Of a DNA stretch of 64,000 nt, positions 27,210-34,316 are shown piece after piece (position 1 is the first letter of the stretch; every line of letters begins with the position of its first letter). A program made the position numbers and the translations under genes. Where the stretch lies: positions 124,001 to 188,000 of the forward strand of contig JAGALP010000003.1 in NCBI GenBank assembly GCA_017625155.1, read 5' to 3'. Origin of the DNA: Paludibacteraceae bacterium. Its GTDB lineage: Bacteria; Bacteroidota; Bacteroidia; Bacteroidales; Paludibacteraceae. Under the pieces are notes generated by a model, which was not told the origin of the DNA, did not search any database, and was given only the letters and a program-made list of their open reading frames with translations.

Positions 27210-27557
27210 GTGAACCTGCGCCGAGGGGTGTCTGACATCATTGGCGGAGGGTAGCAGACATATTAAAAAGGCGTTTATTTGCGCTTCGTTCTGACGTCTT
27301 GAAACTTCGCAACTTTCAATAGGTATTCGGAACAAAGCAACGGTAGATGTCCTACGGGATATAGATTATCCCTCTTGTGCCTATTGGTACGCCTTTTGCA
27401 TATTTGTGCATATGCGCACGCGCGTACCTTAACTATTATGTGGCACGAGAGTATAGTTTTATATTCGGCGTGGGCTTCGCGTTGTTGTTTCAATACCTAA
27501 GGCAATGCGAAGGCCTCAAGACGTGGAACGACAGCAGTCGAAATCCACGTTTTTTTG
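27210..27557 (+). ncRNA. Structured non-coding RNA of ~350 nt, family not assigned
   Basis: A strong promoter at 27198-27205 and an intrinsic terminator (ACGTGGA/TCCACGT at 27521-27550 plus seven T) frame a transcript without a convincing ORF. Helices seen by eye: CGCCGA 27219-27224 with TTGGCG 27241-27246, interleaved with TGTCTG 27229-27234 and CAGACA 27255-27260 (a possible pseudoknot); AAAAGGCGT 27266-27274 with ACGCCTTTT 27389-27397; TTGAAA/TTTCAA at 27299-27319; CAATAGG 27317-27323 with CCTATTG 27380-27386; GGGATA/TATCCC at 27356-27372. It lacks tmRNA tRNA-like ends and RNase P core motifs. A 6S-like or Bacteroidales-specific RNA is possible. Confidence 0.7.
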
Positions 27558-27671
27558 TATGCATTTTTCTAAGATTAGCCCTGTCTTGGAAAAATAAGAA
27601 AAATAGGGCATTAATATTATTCTTATTTCTAAAACCGATGAGGCGATGGGATATAACCGCCAAAAAACAAA

Positions 27672-27992
27672 ATGAAAAAATTAATGCTGGTATTGATTGC
27701 CGTAATTAGTTTTGTAGCAAGTGCAAACGCATTATCTTTTCGTGCAACCCAATCTTTGTGTTGGCAAACAGAACAAATTATTTTAAGTTCAAATGGAACA
27801 TTTGTTATTTATGACGACGGTGTAAAAGTTTATTCTGGAAGCTATTCCATTGATAGAAGTACTGGCGGAAATGCAATAGAACTTTATGTCGGAGAACATA
27901 CACTTCGTTGCACATTTAGTTGGGCAAAAGATAGAATAAATATCTCATCATTAACATTTAGAGGAAATGTATATCGCCCTTGTCGTAGATAA
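27672..27992 (+). CDS. Secreted protein of unknown function (accessory island)
   Basis: A 106-residue protein with a clear signal peptide (MKKLMLVLIAVISFVASANA, cleavage probably after ANA). The mature part of about 86 residues is beta-rich with three cysteines. I recognise no family. It is the first gene of an AT-rich run of five small genes (27672-29927) whose codon use differs from flanking housekeeping genes. No TAnnTTTG box is visible directly upstream, so it may depend on read-through of the RNA terminator at 27557 or an atypical promoter. Confidence 0.75.
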   Translation: MKKLMLVLIAVISFVASANALSFRATQSLCWQTEQIILSSNGTFVIYDDGVKVYSGSYSIDRSTGGNAIELYVGEHTLRCTFSWAKDRINISSLTFRGNVYRPCRR

Positions 27993-28005
27993 GGTATCTT
28001 AACAA

Positions 28006-28431
28006 ATGGAATTTAAGAAGTGTGATGTTATAGTGTTCGTTGTTTCTATTGCACTATTGATGATAGGTACGGGTATATATTTCATATTCCGAACACCCAT
28101 TCGAGTCTTTGAAATGCTAGGAATAACACAATATCAGATAGTTGTACTAAAAACTCAAAATCCATTTAATTATTTTCTAGTATACTGCTTTTCTGATGCA
28201 TTATGGTATATGTCATTACTTCTTTTGCAAACATATTTTTTAATAGGAAAGGGATTCTTAAATCGCCTTTTGATTATAATCGCGATTATGCTCCCTTTTC
28301 TGTTAGAAGTGTTTCAATATTTTGATATCATGTCAGGTACTTTTGATTGGTACGACATATTAACATATTGTTTAACTTTAATTTTATTCTTATGCTTAAA
28401 AAAACTATTTTTACCGTTGTGTTACAAATAG
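28006..28431 (+). CDS. VanZ-like membrane protein
   Basis: A 141-residue protein with about four transmembrane helices and the VanZ-like signature near the C-terminus (LPFLLEVFQYFDIMSGTFDWYDILTY). VanZ homologues are small membrane proteins, linked in some cases to glycopeptide resistance; most are of unknown function. It starts 13 nt after the secreted protein, and its 3' end overlaps the next gene by 40 nt in another frame, so the genes are in one operon. AT-rich, like its neighbours. Confidence 0.72.
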   Translation: MEFKKCDVIVFVVSIALLMIGTGIYFIFRTPIRVFEMLGITQYQIVVLKTQNPFNYFLVYCFSDALWYMSLLLLQTYFLIGKGFLNRLLIIIAIMLPFLLEVFQYFDIMSGTFDWYDILTYCLTLILFLCLKKLFLPLCYK

Positions 28432-28667
28432 TAATCATCGGAGCATTTGTACTTATCGCTGCGGGTAGTGGTAGCCAACGTTCAGCAGTATCAAGTTCTG
28501 CTGCAAGTTCGTTTGTTAGAGGGTTTGGACAGGGATATGCCTGTGGTTCTGCTGGTTTTCAATACATAGGAACCTCTTCTTCTAAAAGTGGTTGTTATTC
28601 CATGTGCGAGAAAGCGGGTTACAGTGCTTATTGCTACGGCGATGAGGGAGGATGTTTTTGTAAGTGA
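28392..28667 (+). CDS. Secreted six-cysteine protein A, defensin-like cysteine pattern
   Basis: A 91-residue protein: hydrophobic N-terminal leader ending IAAGSG (residues 1-27), a Ser/Ala-rich linker, then a 40-residue tail with Cys51, 68, 72, 81, 88 and 90. The spacing C-x16-C-x3-C-x8-C-x6-C-x-C is that of CS-alpha-beta peptides (insect and plant defensins, scorpion toxins). The ATG at 28392 is chosen because it aligns with the start of the paralogue at 28679 (xKKTxxTxVLQ). It overlaps the VanZ-like gene by 40 nt. The gamma-core GxC motif is not obvious. Function is inferred only from the pattern. Confidence 0.78.
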   Translation: MLKKTIFTVVLQIVIIGAFVLIAAGSGSQRSAVSSSAASSFVRGFGQGYACGSAGFQYIGTSSSKSGCYSMCEKAGYSAYCYGDEGGCFCK

Positions 28668-28678
28668 CAGATATAGTT

Positions 28679-28981
28679 ATGTCTAAAAAAACATTCTACA
28701 CACTTGTATTACAAGTCATTATTGTAGGAGTATTTATATTCATCGCTGCTGGCAGTGGAACCGCAGGCTATGCAACATATCGCCCCCATCACAAAAGTAG
28801 TTCCAATCACTCACACCGCCATGAACCTCCAAAACAAGATTTATGCCAAAAGGATGGATACAGATATATCGGTTCTTATGGGCAATCTGAGTCCAGTTGT
28901 CACCATGCATGCAGAGAGCGTGGTTACCGTAAATCTTGTCGCCCTACTAATCCTCCGTCTAACAAGTGTTATTGTATATAA
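28679..28981 (+). CDS. Secreted six-cysteine protein B, paralogue of A
   Basis: A 100-residue protein with the same leader (FIAAGSG), then a His/Ser-rich linker (HHKSSSNHSHRHEPP), then Cys56, 74, 78, 87, 97 and 99. The spacing C-x17-C-x3-C-x8-C-x9-C-x-C matches protein A. Shared residues between the paralogues are GYRYIG/GFQYIG and RGYRKSC/AGYSAYC. It starts 11 nt after A and is followed by a terminator. The conserved tail and variable linker indicate a gene duplication. The likely location is outside the cytoplasm, processed or anchored through the leader. Confidence 0.78.
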   Translation: MSKKTFYTLVLQVIIVGVFIFIAAGSGTAGYATYRPHHKSSSNHSHRHEPPKQDLCQKDGYRYIGSYGQSESSCHHACRERGYRKSCRPTNPPSNKCYCI

Positions 28982-28993
28982 ATGTATTACATA

Positions 28994-29039
28994 ATGAGGG
29001 TGCATCATATACAGATGCACTCTCATTGTTATTTTTTTT
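28994..29039 (+). terminator. Terminator or attenuator inside the island operon
   Basis: A 13-bp stem (28994-29006 with 29014-29026, one G-T pair), then a T-rich run. The next start codon is at 29046, leaving no room for a promoter, so the downstream gene must be reached by read-through. Confidence 0.85.
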
Positions 29040-29045
29040 ATATTT

Positions 29046-29927
29046 ATGTTACAAATAAAAAATATTCCTGCAGTTATCGTAGGAGTTACATTTCTTTGTT
29101 CTGGTCTTGGTAAAATAGGTAATGTTATCTATTTTCAACACCTGATTGTGGAATATGATTTATCATACCTAAATATCTTAGCCCCCTTTATTATCTTAAT
29201 AGAAATACTAATTGGTATATTTTTAATATTTAAGATACGAACAAGAATTGTAAGCCTTTGCGCAACAGTGATGTTATTTGTATTTACTATAGCATTTACT
29301 TATGCGTGGTTATCAAATGGTATTACAGATTGCGGATGTTTTGGTCAGCACATGCCAACAACGTCTTCCCCATGGATTACATACATTCGTAATTTTATAC
29401 TATTCATATTACTTGGTATATCCTATTTTACCGAAAATGATAATCAAGAAATTGAAAATTGGAAGCGAATCAGTATTTTTACAATTATGTTTGCAGCGAC
29501 ATTTGTTGCAGGCATGACATACAAACCATTTGCTTTTATAGAACACAAACATCCTTTCGACAACCAACCAATTAACCAAACTAAGCTTAAAGAATATTAT
29601 CAACAGTTGGATAATTCTTCATTGATTATGTTTTTCTCATATTCCTGTCCACATTGCATCAACTCAATGGAGAATTTCAAAGCGTGGCAATCTACAGAAA
29701 TTGTTGAAAATACTTTGGCATATGTTGTTGTGGATTCTACAAATATCGATACGGATTCATTACGAATAGTTTTTACACAACACTATCCATCATTGGAGAT
29801 TTATGAAGTGGACAAGGATAATGTTGATTTTGTTGAAGCATTTCCAACTTCCTTTGTAATTCGCAACGATACAATTAAACATGTCATTATTGGAGAGTTA
29901 CCATCGCCCTATTTATTTGAGAATTAA
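29046..29927 (+). CDS. MauE/DoxX-type membrane protein fused to a thioredoxin-like domain
   Basis: A 293-residue protein. Residues 1-160 hold about five transmembrane helices of the MauE/DoxX redox family with the hallmark CGCFG at 96-100. Residues ~185-293 are a thioredoxin-like domain with Cys201-Pro-His-Cys204 and a likely cis-Pro in AFPTSFVI. Such fusions pass electrons or disulfides across the membrane and act as thiol oxidoreductases. The neighbouring six-cysteine proteins are natural candidate substrates. AT-rich, like the rest of the island; the stop precedes a ~570-nt gap. Confidence 0.85.
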   Translation: MLQIKNIPAVIVGVTFLCSGLGKIGNVIYFQHLIVEYDLSYLNILAPFIILIEILIGIFLIFKIRTRIVSLCATVMLFVFTIAFTYAWLSNGITDCGCFGQHMPTTSSPWITYIRNFILFILLGISYFTENDNQEIENWKRISIFTIMFAATFVAGMTYKPFAFIEHKHPFDNQPINQTKLKEYYQQLDNSSLIMFFSYSCPHCINSMENFKAWQSTEIVENTLAYVVVDSTNIDTDSLRIVFTQHYPSLEIYEVDKDNVDFVEAFPTSFVIRNDTIKHVIIGELPSPYLFEN

Positions 29928-30003
29928 AATTTCCTAAATCCATAAAAACTTAACCCTCGGCACAACATTCGGCACACGAATTTTTTTTCAAAAAAATACA
30001 CTC

Positions 30004-30039
30004 ACGCGGGAAGCTTAGTAAATAGTGTGCTTCCCGCGT
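30004..30039. terminator. Strong hairpin after the island
   Basis: A perfect 11-bp stem ACGCGGGAAGC/GCTTCCCGCGT with a 14-nt loop. T-rich sequence lies on the minus-strand side and less on the plus side, so it may serve the patatin remnant as well as the island. Confidence 0.65.
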
Positions 30040-30275
30040 TCGTATATATCATCTTACTCTCCAAATTCTCCAATCTGCGGCACAAAAACACTAAAACGCT
30101 GAGTATTCAGCACCCCTATAATATATAGAAGCACACAAAATCAGCAGCAGAACTAGCGACAAGTGCTAAAAATATTTTTATCAATATTCATCGCACTTCA
30201 CAAGCCATAAAACACAAATCGGCGGCAACTTTATTTACTTTTGCAGCATTGTTATAGAGGCGTAAATGTTTGAAG

Positions 30276-30394
30276 CTAAAAGCCACTGATAGGGCACATT
30301 TAGGCAATAGATGTGCTACAGTGGTCGCGAAGTGGTCGCGTAGCCCGCAGGGAACTTGAGAGTGATTTAATAGTTACAAAAAGCCCACAGATGT
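30276..30394 (+). repeat. Dispersed ~120-bp repeat, copy 1
   Basis: From CTAAAAGCCAC to AGCCCACAGATGT. An inverted copy lies at 48195-48315. Both share ATAGATGTGCTACAGTGGTC, CGTAGCCCG and AACTTGAGAG in the same order. A TACTTTTG box at 30236-30243 lies just upstream. The gap 29928-30498 has no gene. Confidence 0.75.
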
Positions 30395-30498
30395 GCTAGA
30401 GATCTCCTATGGTGGTCCCGAAACTTGTAAGGAACGTGGCATAACCTTTGGTACAAAACCACCAAACAATTAGTGTCTTTGCTATTTGCCTTTCGCAT

Positions 30499-30942
30499 TT
30501 ACATAGAAAGGTATCTAACAAGGTCATCCCAACGGCGTGTGGCATCGGATACGCCCAACTGATGAAGTGCTTGCAGACGCGCAACGTCTTTCTCCAAACG
30601 ACCTACAGAGATATTCTCCGATGGGCGAAGAACAAACACCTTGCCCTCCTGCTCCAACCGACGAATCTGCTGCAAACGGGCATTATACCTATCATTGCGC
30701 TGCTCAATGGCGCGTAAAAGCGCTTTGTAGCGAGGATAACACAGGCGACAAACCCATGCGATATGGTCATTGCGCAGCACGCGTCCTTTCTGTTGAGAGA
30801 GTAGGTTCACACCAAAGGTGACACCTGCGGAAGTGCCACACACCACATCAGGCATAAACTGATGCTCCATCATCACATCCAGTACGCCTGCTGTATAGAG
30901 TCCGCGCATACCACCACCTTCCAAAACAAGTCCTATTTTCAT
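30499..30942 (-). pseudogene. Patatin-like phospholipase with internal deletion
   Basis: A 147-residue ORF. Residues 1-56 are the start of a patatin-like acyl hydrolase: the oxyanion GGGMRG (9-14) and the nucleophile elbow GTSAG with Ser38. From about residue 60 the sequence jumps in frame to what is normally the C-terminal part (CYPRYKALLRAIEQRNDRYN, then KVFVLRPSENISVGRLEKD). About 130 middle residues, including the catalytic DGG/DGA aspartate, are absent relative to the ~280-residue family. A catalytically dead remnant is the best reading, though an intact promoter (minus-strand TACCTTTG at 30972-30965) and an open frame allow a still-made short protein. Confidence 0.75.
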
Positions 30943-30964
30943 AAATAAAAATCAGTTTCGATGA

Positions 30965-31012
30965 CAAAGGTACAGAATAATTTGCGAATATGCAAGTTTT
31001 TCACTACCTTTG
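30965..31012. promoter_or_regulatory. Shared divergent promoter, patatin remnant/recO
   Basis: TACCTTTG on the minus strand (30972-30965) and on the plus strand (31005-31012) flank one palindrome TTGC-GAATAT-GCAA (30982-30995). Each half gives a TTG exactly 23 nt upstream of its box. Confidence 0.8.
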
Positions 31013-31032
31013 CCGTCAAAATAGAATAAACC

Positions 31033-31614
31033 ATGCCAACCGCTATTGTCTTATCATTGACCAAGTACTCCGACACGGGGAGTATAGCGCACCTCTACAC
31101 TGCCGAGCAGGGGCGTATGCAGTATGCGGTATATGGCAATAAATACAAAGGCATTCTGCGCCCACTATCTATTGTGGAGTTTACCTCTGCTAAACGGCAA
31201 AACGCTCCACAGCAGATGGGCAGCATCACCTCCGCCTCATTATCTTACACACCTCAACTACTGGCTACAGATGTACAACGCCAATGCGTGGCGATGTTCA
31301 TTGCCGAGATACTGAGCACCACACTGCGCCACCCGATGAGCGACCAGCCACTATTTGATTGGCTATGTGAGCTGATAAAACATCTTGACACCGATACGGA
31401 CATCAGCAACCTGCACCTACATTTTCTAATCGAGTACGCTAGCCATTTGGGCATTGGTATTGATGATATGGAGCACCCCGATTGGTATCAAGCACCTACC
31501 TCGCGCCAAGAACGCCAACAACGCCTCCGTGCGCTCTGCCTATACTACAGCGAACACATAGAGGACTTCCGCACGCCGAAGTCGCTAGACGTGCTGATGG
31601 AAGTCTTTGACTGA
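31033..31614 (+). CDS. recO: RecO, recombination mediator (compact)
   Basis: A 193-residue RecO that helps RecF/RecR load RecA on SSB-coated DNA. The N-terminal OB-fold is clear (IVLSLTKYSDTGSIAHLYTAEQGRM and YAVYGNKYKG), as is the C-terminal helical part ending SLDVLMEVF. Bacteroidetes RecO is usually about 240 residues; the missing portion seems to lie between LIEYASHLGI and the last helices, where other RecO proteins have a FFDL-type segment. Driven by the shared promoter at 31005. Confidence 0.85.
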   Translation: MPTAIVLSLTKYSDTGSIAHLYTAEQGRMQYAVYGNKYKGILRPLSIVEFTSAKRQNAPQQMGSITSASLSYTPQLLATDVQRQCVAMFIAEILSTTLRHPMSDQPLFDWLCELIKHLDTDTDISNLHLHFLIEYASHLGIGIDDMEHPDWYQAPTSRQERQQRLRALCLYYSEHIEDFRTPKSLDVLMEVFD

Positions 31615-31752
31615 TTGGCACAGATTTTAGGTAATTTAGTTTGGTTCTGCAAACATATATTTGAGTGGGCTAGTTTGTAAACGGGGGCTTGAGTTATATA
31701 AAGACTAATTATGGGCATAAATGGCTATTTTTTGAAAAAAAAAGGATGAAAT

Positions 31753-31783
31753 TTGCGTATGTGCAAATTTTGTTGTAACTTTG
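31753..31783 (+). promoter_or_regulatory. Promoter of the deoxynucleoside kinase pair
   Basis: TAACTTTG at 31776-31783, with TTGC-GTATGT-GCAA at 31753-31766 beginning 23 nt upstream. The ATG is 12 nt after the box, so the leader is short. Confidence 0.75.
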
Positions 31784-31795
31784 TAGCGAAAAAAT

Positions 31796-32425
31796 ATGTA
31801 TATAGCGATTTCAGGAAATATTGGTGCAGGGAAAACAACATTGACAAAGATGTTGGCGAAGTACTATGGCTGGGAACCAAGATTCGAGTCGGTGAGTTTT
31901 AATCCGTATTTGGAAGATTATTACACCGACATCGAACGTTGGTCGTTTGCCGTAGAGACATATTTCTTGAAGGAGCGTTTCAAAGATATGCTCCGTATCA
32001 ACGAGGTCGGGCACACCATAGTACAAGATAGAAGTATATTTGAAGGAGTGTACGTGTTTGTAACCAATAACTATATGCGGGGCGACTTGTCAGAGCGTGA
32101 TTATCAAACATATATGGAGCTGTTTGAACATATGAAGCGGATGATGAAGTTGCCCGATTTGATGATTTATCTGCGCAAATCAGTGCCTTCGCTCATCGCG
32201 CAAATACAAAAACGTGGACGCGATTATGAAAAGACAATGCAGATAGATTATTTGCGCGACTTGAACGAACGATACGAGGATTTTATCTTCAAACAATACG
32301 AAGGCAGAGTGCTGGTGATAGAGAGCGATGGGATGGATTTTGAGGGGAATGCAGAGGATTTTAGGAAGGTGATCAATAAGATAGATGCGGAGCTGTTTGG
32401 GCTTTTTAGTGCCGAAAACTTTTAG
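31796..32425 (+). CDS. Deoxynucleoside kinase, paralogue 1
   Basis: A 209-residue member of the dCK/dGK/dAK family: P-loop GNIGAGKTTL at 7-16, the ERS/DRS-type motif in VQDRSIFEG, and the LID region QIQKRGRDYEKTM with its arginines. It phosphorylates deoxynucleosides in purine or pyrimidine salvage; which base it prefers cannot be read from the sequence. The following gene is a close paralogue, about 55-60% identical by eye across the N-terminal half. Both end in DAELFGLF. Confidence 0.92.
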   Translation: MYIAISGNIGAGKTTLTKMLAKYYGWEPRFESVSFNPYLEDYYTDIERWSFAVETYFLKERFKDMLRINEVGHTIVQDRSIFEGVYVFVTNNYMRGDLSERDYQTYMELFEHMKRMMKLPDLMIYLRKSVPSLIAQIQKRGRDYEKTMQIDYLRDLNERYEDFIFKQYEGRVLVIESDGMDFEGNAEDFRKVINKIDAELFGLFSAENF

Positions 32426-32436
32426 TTTTGGCGCAA

Positions 32437-32600
32437 AGCCGTTGTATGTCCTTTGGACGTTATATGCCTTTGGCGTTGTTATGTTATGTGTGCCTTTGGC
32501 ACGTTGTTCGTTAGAATAACGCAAAGCAGCAAACCAAAACAACTCGGCATAGCCGCAAAGAACGCTTGCAGAGCAAGCTAATAACATTAACGAAGTTAAT
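32437..32600. repeat. Array of small perfect hairpins between the two kinases
   Basis: Five short palindromes within ~165 nt: GTCCTTTGGAC, GCCTTTGGC, GTGCCTTTGGCAC, GCTTGC-AGA-GCAAGC and ATTAAC-GAA-GTTAAT. Three share the CCTTTGG core. The stem sequences differ while complementarity is kept. Confidence 0.65.
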
Positions 32601-32609
32601 TTTGAGATT

Positions 32610-33260
32610 ATGCATATAGCAGTAGCAGGAAATATTGGTTGCGGCAAGACGACGCTGACCAACATGCTCGCCAAACATTATGGTTGGGAGCCACGTTTTG
32701 AGAGTGTGGAGTTTAATCCTTACTTGGAAGATTTTTATGCGGACATGGGCCGCTGGTCGTTTAACTTGCAAGTCTATTTCTTGAACAAACGCTTCAAGGA
32801 TGTGGTGGATATTTCGAAAGAAGATAAATATATCATCCAAGACCGCACTATCTACGAAGATGCACGTATCTTTGCGCCCAACTTGCACCGTCAAGGGTAT
32901 ATGTCGGACCGCGACTTCGATAACTATCGCGACCTCTTCGACCTGATGATGTCGCTCGTGAAGATGCCTGACCTGATGATTTATATCCGCTCAACTATTC
33001 CTAACTTGGTGGCACAGATTCAGAAACGCGGTCGTGCTTACGAAGCAAGTATGCGTATTGACTATTTGCAGGGATTGAATGAACTCTACGAGAACTGGAT
33101 TGCTGATTACAAGGGCAAGTTGCTGATTATAGATGGTGATACGATTAAGTTCGGCGATAATCCAGAAGACTTCCGCCATGTTACCGACCGCATTGATGCG
33201 GAACTCTTTGGCTTGTTCCCATTTGAGAAAACGGAAGAAAGAGGAAAAGAGGTGAAGTAA
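32610..33260 (+). CDS. Deoxynucleoside kinase, paralogue 2
   Basis: A 216-residue paralogue of the preceding kinase: P-loop GNIGCGKTTL, VESVEFNPYLEDFYADMGRWSF, IQDRTIYEDARIF and the LID QIQKRGRAYEASM. Differences cluster in the substrate pocket (DRSIFEGVYVF in one, DRTIYEDARIF in the other), suggesting separate substrates, for example deoxyadenosine and deoxyguanosine. The ~185-nt gap to paralogue 1 is filled with small hairpins. The next gene, xerC, follows 39 nt later. Confidence 0.92.
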   Translation: MHIAVAGNIGCGKTTLTNMLAKHYGWEPRFESVEFNPYLEDFYADMGRWSFNLQVYFLNKRFKDVVDISKEDKYIIQDRTIYEDARIFAPNLHRQGYMSDRDFDNYRDLFDLMMSLVKMPDLMIYIRSTIPNLVAQIQKRGRAYEASMRIDYLQGLNELYENWIADYKGKLLIIDGDTIKFGDNPEDFRHVTDRIDAELFGLFPFEKTEERGKEVK

Positions 33261-33299
33261 ACCTCACCTAGCCTTTCCTTTGAGGGGAGGTTTGTGTAT

Positions 33300-34259
33300 A
33301 TGATTAAGCGATTTTTGGATTATATTGCGATAGAGAAGCGATATTCACCACGGACTGTAAAAGAGTATGGAGATGACTTGCGAGCGTGGTGCGCGTTCTT
33401 GGGGTGGGAGATTGAGGATTTTGACCCAAAACAATTAGATGCAGAGGATGTGAAGGCGTGGATGCTGCAGATGTTAGAAGACGGGCAGTCGCCGCGTAGC
33501 GTAAAACGCAGACTATCAGCAGTGAAGAGCTTGTATCGATTTTTGCTGGGTTTAGGATTAGTGAAAATCAATATTACGAGCAAGGTGGTGCTTCCGAAAG
33601 TAGATAAACCCCTCCCAATATTCTTTCGTGAAAGTGAAATGCAGGCGTTTAAGCAGCAGAATAGGGTGCCGAAATATGACGAGGGGATGGATAAAGAAGA
33701 CTGGTTGGAGGCGATGCGCAATTATCTGTTGGTAGAGATGTTGTACCAAACAGGAATGCGACGAGCAGAATTGGCAGCATTGGAAGATAAGGATGTGGAC
33801 GTGCAGGGACGGCAGATTAGGGTGTTCGGAAAGCGAAGAAAAGAGCGAATAGTGCCGATGGGTGAGCAACTGGCGCAAGAAATAGAGGCATATTTGCGGG
33901 TAAAACAAGAAATATTGTATGGACATGAAGGGTTTGGCATATTTCTTGTACGAAAAAAGAGAAACGGAGAATGGGTTGCCTTGGGTGCTGCGGGGATATA
34001 TAATGTGGTACGCGCGCGTATGGGAGAGGTGAGTACGCTGAAGAAACATTCACCACACGTATTGAGACATACGTTCGCAACAACGATGCTCAACAACGGG
34101 GCAGATATACGCTCGATACAAACACTACTGGGACATTCGAGTTTGGAAGCGACGCAGGTATATACCCATACGACTTTCGAACAGATGAAAGAGGTATATG
34201 AGACGGCGCATCCGCGTTCGTTGACTCGGGAGCCCAAAGTCGGGAATCAAGACGAATAG
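33300..34259 (+). CDS. xerC: Tyrosine recombinase XerC/XerD
   Basis: A 319-residue tyrosine recombinase with an N-terminal SAM-like domain and a catalytic domain carrying Arg154, Lys178, His253, Arg256, His279 and nucleophile Tyr288 (VYTHTTF). The ATG at 33300 is chosen over a GTG at 33294 since the family begins MIxxFLxYI. The lack of integrase arms and the context (hpf, tRNAs, tuf downstream) fit the chromosomal dimer-resolution recombinase rather than a mobile-element integrase. XerC versus XerD is assigned by the Bacteroidetes gene order only. Confidence 0.88.
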   Translation: MIKRFLDYIAIEKRYSPRTVKEYGDDLRAWCAFLGWEIEDFDPKQLDAEDVKAWMLQMLEDGQSPRSVKRRLSAVKSLYRFLLGLGLVKINITSKVVLPKVDKPLPIFFRESEMQAFKQQNRVPKYDEGMDKEDWLEAMRNYLLVEMLYQTGMRRAELAALEDKDVDVQGRQIRVFGKRRKERIVPMGEQLAQEIEAYLRVKQEILYGHEGFGIFLVRKKRNGEWVALGAAGIYNVVRARMGEVSTLKKHSPHVLRHTFATTMLNNGADIRSIQTLLGHSSLEATQVYTHTTFEQMKEVYETAHPRSLTREPKVGNQDE

Positions 34260-34316
34260 CCAAGTGTAAGCTTGGGTGAATAATAATAACTTAACCAATA
34301 AAAAAAAGGAGGACTT

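Noticed and set aside
27210-27275. Small SRP RNA (4.5S)
   Set aside because: GGGTAGCAG resembles the 3' side of the SRP Alu-less hairpin, but the matching 5' side and GGAA tetraloop are not present in the expected positions.
27275-27493. Minus-strand frame of 72 codons in the structured RNA region
   Set aside because: No signal, promoter or recognisable protein; overlaps strong plus-strand RNA features.
28347-28391. Earlier start for the first six-cysteine protein
   Set aside because: The extra residues are the VanZ-like gene in another frame and destroy the leader alignment with the paralogue.
33300-34259. Integrase of a mobile element
   Set aside because: Gene order (hpf, tRNAs, tuf) and size fit the housekeeping Xer recombinase; no attachment sites or cargo were seen.
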